Shown here piece after piece: positions 1 to 10,063 of a stretch of DNA of 64,000 nt (positions are counted from its first letter, which is position 1; the number at the start of each line of letters is the position of its first letter). The stretch is from contig VYBO01000046.1 in assembly GCA_009844405.1 (NCBI GenBank), positions 1 to 64,000 on the forward strand, written 5' to 3'. The stretch is from Acidimicrobiaceae bacterium (GTDB lineage Bacteria > Actinomycetota > Acidimicrobiia > Acidimicrobiales > Aldehydirespiratoraceae). The notes beneath the pieces were generated by a model. That model ran no database searches, was not told where the DNA came from, and saw nothing but the letters and a program-made list of their open reading frames with translations. The position numbers and the translations under genes were made by a program.

Positions 1-160
1 GGTACGCCCGCCCCCTGAAACCGGCCCCCGCCGCCTACGCCTTGTAGCCAGAGGCCTTCATCCTCGGGCATGCGGCAGTCGAGAAAAGCTACCTGCCTGT
101 CGTAGGGGCTAGCTATTGTTGCCTTACGGCAGACTCGAAAGCTGATTGTAGGGAGGAGCG

Positions 161-1324
161 GTGGAAGATATGGATGACAGACCGTTACGCGTCGTGGATC
201 TTTTTGCTGGCTGCGGTGGGTTTTCTACCGGATTCGTGATGGCTGGCGGGTTCGATATCGTTGCGGGCAACGATATCGATGATGACTGCCTTGCAGCCTT
301 TAGCTTTAATCATCCGGGAGCACTCTGTTGGTCTGGCTCAATATCTGATCTAGACGCAGATCGACTGTTGGACAACTTATCGCTCGCGCGAGGTGAACTT
401 GAAGTGCTCATAGGTGGGCCGCCATGTCAAGGTTTCAGCCGGAACAGGGCGCGTCGCCATCAGAACGGCCGATTTGTCGACGATCCTAGAAACTACTTGT
501 TCGTCGAGTTCTTGCGGTTCGTAGAAGCTTTTCTTCCACGCACGCTTGTGGTCGAGAATGTAGCTGATATGATCATTAAGGAAGGCGGACGGTTCAAGGA
601 TGAGATACTCGATTCACTGGACTCGTTCGGTTACACAACATGCAATGCCGCTATCTTGAATGCCGCCGATTTTGGAGTTCCGCAACGTAGACGTCGAGCT
701 TTCATTATTGCGTCTCGTGATGTTCCTGTAGGACTACCAAGCCCTTCACATTCCGGCGAAGCTCAGAACGGCGCGCTAATTCCGCTTGCGTCGTGGCGTA
801 CGATTGGTGATGCAATTTCTGACTTGCCATCGATAGATGGCGGACAAGGCACTTCTCCTGGCCCCTATGCTCGATCGCCCCAAAATGACTACCAAGAACT
901 ACTACGAGGAGATGCAACGATCGTGTCGGAGCATGTTGCTTGGCGGCTCAGTCGGGTCCAGAGCGATCGTCTGAACTTCCTTCAGCAGGGTGATGGAGTT
1001 GAGGCGCTGCCCTCATCGCTAGTACCGAAGAGCACCTACGGCAGTGCATATCGCAGGATGTCATGGGACATACCTGCACTCACGATTACAACTTGGATGT
1101 ATCATCCGGGTAGTGGAATGTTCTACCATCCTGAGGATCATAGGACCATAACCATTCGTGAGGGCGCACGTCTTCAGTCCTTTCCAGACAGCTCAGAATT
1201 CGTGGGTGGTAAGGTTTCGCGTTGCCGTCAGGTAGGTAATGCAGTACCTCCGCTAATGGGAGCAGCGATAGCGAAGACGATATACTCGACCCTTAGGGGA
1301 ATGCACCTTGACCAAACTGTCTGA
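161..1324 (+). CDS. DNA (cytosine-5-)-methyltransferase
   Basis: N-terminal VVDLFAGCGGFSTGF SAM motif, GGPPCQGFS catalytic PCQ motif, VVENV motif, C-terminal RLQSFPD...QVGNAVPPLM motif. Confidence 0.95.
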   Translation: MEDMDDRPLRVVDLFAGCGGFSTGFVMAGGFDIVAGNDIDDDCLAAFSFNHPGALCWSGSISDLDADRLLDNLSLARGELEVLIGGPPCQGFSRNRARRHQNGRFVDDPRNYLFVEFLRFVEAFLPRTLVVENVADMIIKEGGRFKDEILDSLDSFGYTTCNAAILNAADFGVPQRRRRAFIIASRDVPVGLPSPSHSGEAQNGALIPLASWRTIGDAISDLPSIDGGQGTSPGPYARSPQNDYQELLRGDATIVSEHVAWRLSRVQSDRLNFLQQGDGVEALPSSLVPKSTYGSAYRRMSWDIPALTITTWMYHPGSGMFYHPEDHRTITIREGARLQSFPDSSEFVGGKVSRCRQVGNAVPPLMGAAIAKTIYSTLRGMHLDQTV

Positions 1325-1336
1325 CGGAGGCACACA

Positions 1337-2047
1337 ATGAATATGCATGATGACGTGTCAGCAATTGCCGACCGAGTTTCGAGTTTCTTCAGGTTGCCGT
1401 TCGCCACCGAATCCATCCCAGGCGGTTTTGCGGAGGCATTAATAGCAGATCATTACGATGGTGAGGTACTAGCTACTTATGACTTTGTCGATGTGATCTG
1501 TAGCAAGGAACAGATCGGATGGCAGGTAAAGTCAACTAAGGCAACAACACCTGTGACTTGGAAGCGAGCAAAGATTGAAGGGTCAGTTGAACTTATTCAA
1601 GATTCGGATCTGAGTGGCGACACTTCGATTCTAGGTGCCAAGATCATTGAATCTTGCAATGACCACGTACAAGAGAGTCTTGACAAGTATGGCCTGAGAG
1701 AAATAAGATACGCTCGCATTATCTCTTGTCCGGGACGGTTCACGTATTTTGAGAAGCATCTGGTTGATGCCAATAGTCGCACGTTGTTTGAGCCGACAGA
1801 CTATACTTGGGCATGGTCTAAACCGAAGCGCACGAGAGTGAAGGAGCAACTACGCGCGTTACACGGATTTCGAGGTGAGGACAAATGGTTTGCTTGGCAC
1901 GGACGTGGCGAGAATCAACTTCATTTCACGGGTGAAAGGAACTGGTGGCCAAATGTCGACCCCGAGGTGGAGTCGGTTACACGTCTGAAGCATGGCCAAC
2001 AGAGAACTTGGCCCGAACTCATCGATTGGTTGAGGGAGGATGCCTAG
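1337..2047 (+). CDS. candidate restriction endonuclease (PD-(D/E)XK-like) paired with the C5 methyltransferase
   Basis: 12 bp downstream of the MTase, same strand; DFVDVICSKEQIGWQVKSTK resembles a D...(E/Q)xK nuclease core; same AT-richer composition. Confidence 0.5.
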   Translation: MNMHDDVSAIADRVSSFFRLPFATESIPGGFAEALIADHYDGEVLATYDFVDVICSKEQIGWQVKSTKATTPVTWKRAKIEGSVELIQDSDLSGDTSILGAKIIESCNDHVQESLDKYGLREIRYARIISCPGRFTYFEKHLVDANSRTLFEPTDYTWAWSKPKRTRVKEQLRALHGFRGEDKWFAWHGRGENQLHFTGERNWWPNVDPEVESVTRLKHGQQRTWPELIDWLREDA

Positions 2048-2154
2048 TCAGATGACCTCGTAGCGGTTCGCCCTTGGTCTCTGGAAGGGCAGTATGAGGG
2101 GTGTGGCGCTTGTGACGGTGGCGTAGCATCACAGGAGACGCTGACTCGTAAGAC

Positions 2155-3462
2155 ATGAGGGAATCGGATATGAGCCTGAGCAACCCCACTGAAGGGGTCG
2201 ATACTTCGAACGCCCCCTATGTGATCGTGTCGAGCGACACCCACGCCGGGCTGCAGTGCGAAGAGTACCGCCCGTACCTCGACCCCGCGCTGCACGACCA
2301 GTTCGACGTGTACGTGGCTGGGCGCCACGAGCACCGGAGGGTCCAGGAGGAGGTCAACGCCGAGTTTCTGGCCGAGTGGGAGGGCGAGAACGAAGAGGGC
2401 CTCCGGTGCGCCTATGACCCCGAGGTGCGCGATAAGGAACTCGACGCCGATGGCATCGCCGGTGAGGTGATCTTCGCCGACGGCGACGCCGTCACCGGCC
2501 AAGAGTCGCCTCCGTTCGGCGCCGGCCTGTCCGCGGGTCAGATCACCGACCCCCGCCAGGCCTTCGGCGGCGCCCGGGCCCACAACCGCTGGCTAGTCGA
2601 CTTTTGCGCCACCAACCCGCCCCGCCGGGCTGGCGTGGGCCTGGTGCCGATCACCCACGACATCGACGAATCGGTGACTGAGATCGAGTGGCTGGCCGGC
2701 AAGCCCGGCATCAAGGGCATCATGATCCCCACCATGTGGCACGGCTTCCCGCCCTACGGGTCCGACCACTACGACCGGATCTGGGCGGCCTGTGCCGATA
2801 CCGGCCTGGTGGTGCACACCCACTCCGGTGAGGCCGACTTTCCCAGCTACGGCGACAACGTGGCCATGTACGTCTCCGAGGTGCCGTTCTGGACGCACCG
2901 GGCGCTGTGGCAACTGCTGTTCTCGGGCAAGTTCGACCGGTTCCCTGGCCTTCGCTACGCGGTAGTGGAGTGCGGTTCCTACTGGATCGCCGACCTTCTC
3001 TGGAAGACGGATGTGAACTTCGGGGCCAGCAACAAGATCAAGAAGCTGGGCTCGCGAATGAAGGGCCTGATCTCGCGCCTGCCGTCGGAGTACTTCGGGA
3101 CCAGCGTGTTCATCGGTGCTTCGACGATGAGCAAGGAGGAGATCCGCCGTCGCCACGTCAACGGGATCGACGCCTTGATGTGGGGTACGGACTATCCCCA
3201 CCCCGAGGGGTCGTGGCCCCATACGGCCAGGCGCCTCGAGAGCGACTTCCGCGACGTGTCCATCGAGGACGCCCGTCTCCTGCTTGGGCTCAACGCGGTG
3301 GAATGCTACGACCTCGACCTGCCGTCCCTCACCGAGATAGCGGCGCGGATCGGCCCCACCCCCGAGCAGCTGCACCAGGATCCCGGCTTGCGCACCCCCC
3401 CTGATGCCAAGCGCACCGCCCGCTGGTGGATCGACGAGTACGGCTGCGAGCTCCACTACTGA
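2155..3462 (+). CDS. amidohydrolase (amidohydrolase_2 family)
   Basis: YVIVSSDTHAG N-terminus, VVHTHSGEAD, GTDYPHPEGSWPHT metal-site motifs; alternative start at 2170. Confidence 0.85.
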   Translation: MRESDMSLSNPTEGVDTSNAPYVIVSSDTHAGLQCEEYRPYLDPALHDQFDVYVAGRHEHRRVQEEVNAEFLAEWEGENEEGLRCAYDPEVRDKELDADGIAGEVIFADGDAVTGQESPPFGAGLSAGQITDPRQAFGGARAHNRWLVDFCATNPPRRAGVGLVPITHDIDESVTEIEWLAGKPGIKGIMIPTMWHGFPPYGSDHYDRIWAACADTGLVVHTHSGEADFPSYGDNVAMYVSEVPFWTHRALWQLLFSGKFDRFPGLRYAVVECGSYWIADLLWKTDVNFGASNKIKKLGSRMKGLISRLPSEYFGTSVFIGASTMSKEEIRRRHVNGIDALMWGTDYPHPEGSWPHTARRLESDFRDVSIEDARLLLGLNAVECYDLDLPSLTEIAARIGPTPEQLHQDPGLRTPPDAKRTARWWIDEYGCELHY

Positions 3463-3485
3463 GCGAGAGCACCGCAGGTCTGGCT

Positions 3486-3911
3486 GTGACCACTGGGGAC
3501 TACGAGCCGAGTCCGTGGAAGCCGATCGCCGACCATGTCGATCGCTATCTGGCCTCCGACGGGGCCGACGGCTTCGAGTGGGAGGGCGCCCAGTGTCTGA
3601 TCCTCACCACCACCGGACGCAGGACGGGCAGCCTGCGCCGCACACCGCTCATCCGTATACGTGACGGCGACCGCTACCTACTGGTCGCCTCCATGGGCGG
3701 CGCACCCCGCCATCCGAACTGGTACTTGAACCTGATCGACAACCCGGATGTGACCATCCAGGACCGCAGCGAGCTTCACCGCCTTCGGGCCCGCACGGCC
3801 ACACCAGAAGAGAAGGCCGAACTCTGGCCCCTGGCAGTGAGTCAGTGGCCTGACTACAACGACTACCAGGCCCGCACCACCCGAGACCTTCCCCTGGTCA
3901 TCTGCGAGTAA
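3486..3911 (+). CDS. deazaflavin (F420)-dependent nitroreductase family protein
   Basis: CLILTTTGRRTGSLRRTPLIRIRDGDRYLLVASMGGAPRHPNWYLNLIDNPDVTI is typical of DDN-like proteins; GTG start. Confidence 0.85.
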   Translation: MTTGDYEPSPWKPIADHVDRYLASDGADGFEWEGAQCLILTTTGRRTGSLRRTPLIRIRDGDRYLLVASMGGAPRHPNWYLNLIDNPDVTIQDRSELHRLRARTATPEEKAELWPLAVSQWPDYNDYQARTTRDLPLVICE

Positions 3912-4033
3912 CGGTCATGGGGCCGCCTCGGCGTAGAGCTCGGCTACCACCTCAGCCAGCCGGTGAAACCCACCGGCGACCACCAGCAGGGGCTCCTGCA
4001 TCACCAGGCGGGAGCGCCTACGCTGCCGTGGCA

Positions 4034-5344
4034 ATGACCGGAATGGGGCACCGGCTCCGGCGCCGCCCGCCCAAGTACTCCGCAGCCGCGCTGGCCTGGC
4101 GGGGCATGCGGGGCGACTACTGGCCCCGGGTCTGGCGTGAGACCGAACTCAAGTCCTCCTATGACGCCGTGGTGATCGGCGGGGGCGTGCACGGCTTGGC
4201 CACCGCCTACTACCTGGCCCGCAACCACGGCATCACCAATGTGGCCGTCGTGGACAAGGCCTACCTGGGCAGCGGCGCCTCGGGCCGCAACACCGCCATC
4301 GTGCGGTCCAACTACCTGACCCCGGAGGGTGTGGCCTTCTATGACCGGTCGCTGAAGCTCTACAACTCCATGGCGCTCGACCTGAACATCAATGTGATGA
4401 TGAGCGAGCGCGGCCATCTCACCCTGGCCCACAATGACAGCTCCCTGCGCACCATGAACTGGCGGGCCGAGGTCAACAAGCTCCAGGGGGTCGACTCCTG
4501 TGTGATCGGCCCCGACGAGATCTCCAAGATCGCTCCCGCCCTCGACACCTCATCCCACCCTCGCTACCCGATCCTGGGGGCCCTCTACCACCCGCCCGGC
4601 GGGATCGTCCGCCACGACGCGGTGGTCTGGGGCTACGCCCGTGCCGCCGACTGCATGGGCGCCGAGATGCACCAGAAGACCGAGGTCCTCGACATCCTGT
4701 GCGAGGGCGGCGACGGTCCTGACGGCAAGGGCCCCGGCGGCAAGGTGGTGGGAGTGCGCACCAACCGGGGCGACGTCTCCACCCCGGTAGTGGTCAACTG
4801 CACCGCCGGCTGGGCCGGCCTCATCTCGTCCATGGCCGGCGTGCGCCTGCCCATCACCACCCACCCGCTTCAGGCGGCGGTCACCGAGCCGGTCAAGGTG
4901 TTCCTGCCCACCGTGGTGGTGTCGGGCTCGCTGCACGTCTACATCAGCCAGACCGACCGGGGCGAGCTCGTCTTCGGCGCGGCCGTCGATGCGGTGGCCA
5001 CCTACTCGATCCGGGGTTCGCTTGAATTCACCGAGGAGCTGGCCGGCCACGTGCTCGAACTCATGCCCGGCATCTCCCGGATGAGGCTGCTGCGCCAGTG
5101 GTCCGGCCTGTGCGACATGACCCCCGACTACTCGCCGGTGATGGGCTTCACCCCGGTGGGCGGCTTCCTGGTGGACGTGGGCTGGGGCACCTACGGGTTC
5201 AAGGCCGCCCCGGTCTCCGGCGAGCAGATGGCCGAGGCCGTCGCCACCGGCCGGACCCCGAGACTGATCGCACCCTTCGCCCTCAGCCGTTTCGACACCG
5301 GAGAGCTGGTCGGCGAGAAGGGTGCGGCGGCGGTGGGGCATTGA
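4034..5344 (+). CDS. soxB: sarcosine oxidase beta subunit-like FAD oxidoreductase (SoxB/MgdA family)
   Basis: YDAVVIGGGVHGLATAYYLA FAD motif; followed by delta, alpha and gamma subunits; ORF opens earlier at 3917 but the ATG at 4034 fits the family. Confidence 0.88.
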   Translation: MTGMGHRLRRRPPKYSAAALAWRGMRGDYWPRVWRETELKSSYDAVVIGGGVHGLATAYYLARNHGITNVAVVDKAYLGSGASGRNTAIVRSNYLTPEGVAFYDRSLKLYNSMALDLNINVMMSERGHLTLAHNDSSLRTMNWRAEVNKLQGVDSCVIGPDEISKIAPALDTSSHPRYPILGALYHPPGGIVRHDAVVWGYARAADCMGAEMHQKTEVLDILCEGGDGPDGKGPGGKVVGVRTNRGDVSTPVVVNCTAGWAGLISSMAGVRLPITTHPLQAAVTEPVKVFLPTVVVSGSLHVYISQTDRGELVFGAAVDAVATYSIRGSLEFTEELAGHVLELMPGISRMRLLRQWSGLCDMTPDYSPVMGFTPVGGFLVDVGWGTYGFKAAPVSGEQMAEAVATGRTPRLIAPFALSRFDTGELVGEKGAAAVGH

Positions 5345-5381
5345 TGGGCGCGCCGGCCTCCCAGTCGGCGGTGGGGCACTG

Positions 5382-5654
5382 ATGCTGCTGGTGCCCTGTC
5401 CGAACTGCGGGCCCCGCAACTCTGAGGACCTGCGGTATGGAGGCGAGTCCCACGCTCGCCCCGACCCCGCCACTGCGACCCCACAGCAGTGGCGGGGCTA
5501 CCTCTACCTGCGCGACAACCCGGCCGGCTGGCTCTGGGAGACCTGGTACTGCCGGTCCGGTTGCCGCCGCTGGTTCACCCTCGAACGCAACACGGCCACC
5601 AACGAGTTCCGGAACCCACCGATCCCCGGCGACAAGCGAGGCGGCAAAGCATGA
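5382..5654 (+). CDS. soxD: sarcosine oxidase delta subunit-like (SoxD/MgdB family)
   Basis: LLVPCPNCGPRN, WETWYCRSGCRRWF zinc-ligand pattern; located between beta and alpha. Confidence 0.9.
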   Translation: MLLVPCPNCGPRNSEDLRYGGESHARPDPATATPQQWRGYLYLRDNPAGWLWETWYCRSGCRRWFTLERNTATNEFRNPPIPGDKRGGKA

Positions 5655-8500
5655 CCATGAGCCGCTTGGCCGCCCAGCCCACCGAGGTGCTCGACCGGTC
5701 CACGAAGCTGCGCTTCCGCTGGAACGGCAAGCGGTTCGACGGCTTCGAGGGCGACACCATCGCCTCGGCGCTGGCCGCCGCGGGGGAGCACGTCTTCTCG
5801 CGCTCGATGAAGTACCACCGGCCCCGGGGCATCCTCACCGCCGACTACTGGGACCCCAACCTGCTGGTGCAGGTGGGCGACGACCCCAACGTGCGGGCCG
5901 GCCATCGCCGGCTGGAAGCGGGCATGGACGTGCGGGCCCAGAATGTGTGGCCGTCGCTGCACCGCGACATCAAGGCGGCCAACAGCCTCGTCGCCCGCTT
6001 CCTGACGGCCGGCTTCTACTACAAGACCTTCATGCGCCCTGCGTGGCTGTGGCCCACCTATGAGCGGGTGCTGGCCACGTTCGCGCCGGGCGGGAAGGTC
6101 GACCTGGACACCCCGCACCGCTACCACGACAAGCGCTACATGCATCCCGACGTGGTGGTGGCCGGAGCCGGCCCCGCCGGGATCGAGGCCGCGCTGGCCG
6201 CGGCGGCCGCCGGCGCCCGGGTGCTGCTGGTGGAGCACGAGCACACCGTGGGCGGCCATCTGCGCTACAGCAGCCGCGACTCGGCTCAGGCCGCCCTGGC
6301 CGAGCTGCGGGCCGCTCTCGAAGCCGCCGATGTGGAGGTTCTCACCGACTCCACCGTCACCGGCCGCTACGAGGACAACTGGCTCGGGATCGTCCAGCGC
6401 AACCACCCGATCGCGGTCGAACGGCTCATCAAGGCCCGGGCCAAGGTGCTGGTGGCCGCGCCCGGCCTCATCGAGAGGCCCTACGTGTTCTCGGGCAACG
6501 ACCGCCCCGGCGTGATCACCTCGGGAGCGGCCCGACGCCTGATCAACCTGTGGGGGGTCAAGCCCGGCGAGCGGGCGGTGGTGTTCACCGCCAACTCCGA
6601 CGGCGACGCCGCGGCCGCAGACCTCGCCCGGGCCGGGGTCGAGATCGCCGCGGTCATCGACGGCCGCGATCACAGGCGTGTCAGCTCGGCCCAGGGTTCG
6701 TCGAAGGCGCTGCAAGCGGTGGTGGCTGGCGGGAACCGCATCGAGGCCGACCTGCTCGTGGTGGCCGCGGGCTGGACCGCACCCACTTCGCTGCTCAACA
6801 TGGCCGGCGACCGGCCGGTCCACGATCCGGCAGCCGCCCGCTTCTTCCCGTCGGACCCGCCCGGCAACGTCCTGGCCACCGGCGGGCTGGCCGGCGACGG
6901 CACGATCGACGAACTGCGGGCCCACGGCGCGTCCACCGGACGGCTGGCTGCGCAGCGAGCCGCGGCCGTCGCCCATCGCCTGCAGGCGCTGACCGCCCGG
7001 GCCCGGCCGGTCGACGGCGACGAACCCGCCTGGGCGCCCGACGCGCGAACTCCGCTGGGCCGCGACCCGCACCCCGAGCTGTACCGCTCGGACACCCACG
7101 GCATGGTCGACTTCTCCGAGGACGTCGGATCCAAGGACCTGGTGGCGGCGGCCCGGGAGGGCTACGACTCGGTGGAGCTGGCCAAGCGCTACACCACCTC
7201 CACCATGGGACCCTCGCAGGGCAAGCTCGAGACGGTCAACACCGTGGCCGCCATCGCCGAGGCTCGGGGCGAGACCATCGCCCGGGTGGGCACCACCGTG
7301 TGGCGCCCGCCCTACGCGCCGCTCACTCTGGGCGCGCTGGCCGGGCGGGTGTTCGAGCCGGTGAGGGTGTCGTCGATCCATCCGTGGCACGAGGCCAACG
7401 GCGTGAGCACGATCCTGGCCGGCCAGTGGATCCGCCCCGACCACTACGGCGACCCGGCCGCGGAGGTGCGCAACGTGCGCACCAACGTCGGGCTGATCGA
7501 CGTCACGCCGCTGGGCAAGCTCGACCTGCGCGGCCCCGACATCGGAAAGCTCCTCAACCTGCTCTACACCAACAAGTGGTCGAAGCTGCCGGTGGGCAAG
7601 GTGCGCTACGGGATGATGTGCGCCGAGGACGGTGTGGTGCTCGACGACGGCGTCACCGGCCGCCTTGGTGAGGACCACTACCTGATGACCACCACCAGCT
7701 CGGGTGCGGGCGGCGTCTGGGAGTGGGTCGAGAACTGGCTGCAGACCGAGCGCCCCGACTGGAGGGTGCACGTCACCCCGGTGACCACCGCCTACGTCAG
7801 CATCAACGTGGCCGGCCCCAAGGCAAGGGAGCTGGTCGGCCGGGTGACCGAGGGCGTGGACCTGTCGCCCGAGGCATTCCCCTACATGGCGGTCCGGCTG
7901 GCCACCGTGGCGGGGGTGGCTGGATGCTTCATGTGGCGCATCGGCTTCACCGGTGAGCTGTCCTTCGAGATCCACGCCCCGTCGGGCCACGGCCTCCACG
8001 TCTGGGAGGCGCTGATGGACGCCGGCCAGGACCTCGGCGTCGGACCGTTCGGGCTGGAGGGCCAGCGCATCATGCGCCTCGAGAAGGGCCATTTCATCGT
8101 GGGCCAGGACACCGACGGCCTGACCCTGGGCCCGAGCACCGGCTTGAACCCTTTGATCAAGCTCGACAAGGACGACTTCGCGGGCCTGCCCGAGCTGGCC
8201 TGGGCCGCCGACCGCAGCCTGCCCATGATCGTGGCCATCCAGCCCGACGACCCCAACGTGGTGCCCGACGAGGCCGGCCAGATCGTGCGGGGCGACACCA
8301 ACGAGATACTGGGCCGCATCACCTCGGCCCGTATGTCGCCCACCCTGGGACGGTCGATCTGCCTGGGCCAGGTGGAGCCCGAGCTGGCTGCGGGCGGCAC
8401 CAAGGTGACCGTGCTGCTGACCTCAGGTGAGCGCGTCAGCGCCACCGTGATGGACCACCACGCCCATTTCGATCCGGCGGGGGAGCGTCTCCGTGGCTGA
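5651..8500 (+). CDS. soxA: sarcosine oxidase alpha subunit-like (SoxA/MgdC family)
   Basis: N-terminal RFRWNGKRFDGFEGDTIASAL...SMKYHRPRG, VVVAGAGPAGIEAAL, C-terminal GcvT-like domain; ATGA overlap with soxD. Confidence 0.93.
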   Translation: MTMSRLAAQPTEVLDRSTKLRFRWNGKRFDGFEGDTIASALAAAGEHVFSRSMKYHRPRGILTADYWDPNLLVQVGDDPNVRAGHRRLEAGMDVRAQNVWPSLHRDIKAANSLVARFLTAGFYYKTFMRPAWLWPTYERVLATFAPGGKVDLDTPHRYHDKRYMHPDVVVAGAGPAGIEAALAAAAAGARVLLVEHEHTVGGHLRYSSRDSAQAALAELRAALEAADVEVLTDSTVTGRYEDNWLGIVQRNHPIAVERLIKARAKVLVAAPGLIERPYVFSGNDRPGVITSGAARRLINLWGVKPGERAVVFTANSDGDAAAADLARAGVEIAAVIDGRDHRRVSSAQGSSKALQAVVAGGNRIEADLLVVAAGWTAPTSLLNMAGDRPVHDPAAARFFPSDPPGNVLATGGLAGDGTIDELRAHGASTGRLAAQRAAAVAHRLQALTARARPVDGDEPAWAPDARTPLGRDPHPELYRSDTHGMVDFSEDVGSKDLVAAAREGYDSVELAKRYTTSTMGPSQGKLETVNTVAAIAEARGETIARVGTTVWRPPYAPLTLGALAGRVFEPVRVSSIHPWHEANGVSTILAGQWIRPDHYGDPAAEVRNVRTNVGLIDVTPLGKLDLRGPDIGKLLNLLYTNKWSKLPVGKVRYGMMCAEDGVVLDDGVTGRLGEDHYLMTTTSSGAGGVWEWVENWLQTERPDWRVHVTPVTTAYVSINVAGPKARELVGRVTEGVDLSPEAFPYMAVRLATVAGVAGCFMWRIGFTGELSFEIHAPSGHGLHVWEALMDAGQDLGVGPFGLEGQRIMRLEKGHFIVGQDTDGLTLGPSTGLNPLIKLDKDDFAGLPELAWAADRSLPMIVAIQPDDPNVVPDEAGQIVRGDTNEILGRITSARMSPTLGRSICLGQVEPELAAGGTKVTVLLTSGERVSATVMDHHAHFDPAGERLRG

Positions 8501-9074
8501 GTCGCCTGCCTTCGAGAGCCCGGTCGTGCGGAGCTACGAGTTCTCCTCCGGTGGCCCCCTCATGCTCGCCGACGCCAGCGGAACCACCAAGTGGCTGGTG
8601 CGGGGCGAGGTCGGAGGCGCGGCCGCCGACCGGATGGACGCACCGTTCGGGTCGTCCCGGGCCGCAGGGGGCGGAGCGTGCGTGCTGGGCTCCAGGCCCG
8701 GAGAGTGGATCGTTGTGGGTCCCGCCGACGCGGTGGCCGAGGTGGTGGCCAGCCTCGACGGGTTGGACCCGTCCGAGTTCGTGACCGCTATCGACTGGAC
8801 CCACGGCCGGGCGCTCTTCCTGGTCGCCGGGACGGACGCGCCCCGGATGCTCGAGAAGGTGTGCAGCCTCGACTGGTCCGACGCGATGACGCCGGACGGC
8901 GCGGTTGCCTCCGCCTCGGTGGCCAAGGTCATCTGCGACGTCGCCCGCTGCGACAGTGACGGCACACCCACCTACATGATCTTCTGCGACCGCTCCTTCG
9001 GCCAGTACCTGTTCGACGCTCTCATCGACGCCGGTGAAGAGTTCGGCCTCGCTGTCGGCCTCCCCAACGGCTAA
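8493..9074 (+). CDS. soxG: sarcosine oxidase gamma subunit-like (SoxG/MgdD family)
   Basis: position after soxA with 8-bp overlap; weak GcvT-like fold pattern. Confidence 0.75.
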   Translation: MAESPAFESPVVRSYEFSSGGPLMLADASGTTKWLVRGEVGGAAADRMDAPFGSSRAAGGGACVLGSRPGEWIVVGPADAVAEVVASLDGLDPSEFVTAIDWTHGRALFLVAGTDAPRMLEKVCSLDWSDAMTPDGAVASASVAKVICDVARCDSDGTPTYMIFCDRSFGQYLFDALIDAGEEFGLAVGLPNG

Positions 9075-9204
9075 CCGGCTCCCGGCCGCGAACTCGCGCC
9101 AGCTGAAGGAAGCCAAGCGCGGTCAGACCGCCTATCCTCATGTCGCCGGGGCTCGCCGCTCCGGCGTCGTCCGGTCCGCCCCGCACCGCCGATGGAGACG
9201 CTAA

Positions 9205-10035
9205 GTGGTCGAGGTACCTGAGTATCTGCTTCAGCGCTCGCGTGAGCGACGAGCCGAGCTGACCGGTACGGAACCCGCAGACGCCGGCGACGCTGCGCCA
9301 GACGCTGATGCCTCAGGGACCGCTGCACCCGCGGCGGCCGCAGCCGCCGTGCCCGCCCCGGCTGCTCCCGCTCCCATTCCTGAGGCCGCCCCCCCGCCTC
9401 CGCCCGAGCCGGACCCGGCCTACGTGCAGGCCGCCCACGCCCGCAAACGGATGCCCTACTGGGCCGCGTCGGTGATGGTGTTCCTGCCCATCTGGGCCAT
9501 CTTCTACGTGGGAATGCTGGAGCCCCCCGACTCCGAGGAGCTGGTGCTGGCCGACAACGGCGCTGTCGTGTACAGCACGTGTGCCTCGTGCCACGGCGCC
9601 GCCGGCTCGGGCATGGCCACGGGCCGCCAGCTCAACAACGGAGAGCTGCTGCTCACCTTCGGCCCGGCGCCCGGCTTCGACGGTCTGGCCCACCACCTGT
9701 CCTGGGTGTATCTGGGCACGGCCGACACCAAGCGCCTTGGGCTTGACTTCTACGGCGACCCGGACCGCCCCGGCGGCCAGCGCGAGGTGGACAGCTTCGC
9801 CAGCGGCATGAGCGGCTTCTCCAATCTGAGCCTGGAGGACCTGGTCTCGGTGGTGTACTACGAGCGGGTCGTCCACGGCGGTCTGGACGCGGATACGGCC
9901 GCGCTCGAGGAGGAGATGCTGCTCGCTCTGGTGGCCGACGCTCCAGCCTTCGAAACCGGCTCGCCCGACGAGATCAGCGCCCTGCTAACTGAGTCCGCTG
10001 TGGGTCACGGCATCGATCTCGCCGCAGGCGAGTAG
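9205..10035 (+). CDS. membrane-anchored c-type cytochrome-like protein
   Basis: Ala/Pro-rich N-terminus, TM segment (YWAASVMVFLPIWAIFYVGML), single CASCH heme motif. Confidence 0.75.
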   Translation: MVEVPEYLLQRSRERRAELTGTEPADAGDAAPDADASGTAAPAAAAAAVPAPAAPAPIPEAAPPPPPEPDPAYVQAAHARKRMPYWAASVMVFLPIWAIFYVGMLEPPDSEELVLADNGAVVYSTCASCHGAAGSGMATGRQLNNGELLLTFGPAPGFDGLAHHLSWVYLGTADTKRLGLDFYGDPDRPGGQREVDSFASGMSGFSNLSLEDLVSVVYYERVVHGGLDADTAALEEEMLLALVADAPAFETGSPDEISALLTESAVGHGIDLAAGE

Positions 10036-10063
10036 CCGGCCGGGCCACCGGAGGCCCACCCCA

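Noticed and set aside
5323-5386. Repeated gtggggca(t/c)tgatg around the soxB stop and soxD start
   Set aside because: Short and compatible with local duplication of a start region; too little to support a functional claim.
5504-8092. 862-aa minus-strand ORF opposite soxA
   Set aside because: Low-complexity His/Gly/Val/Arg-rich translation typical of antisense frames in GC-rich genes; the plus strand has clear family motifs.
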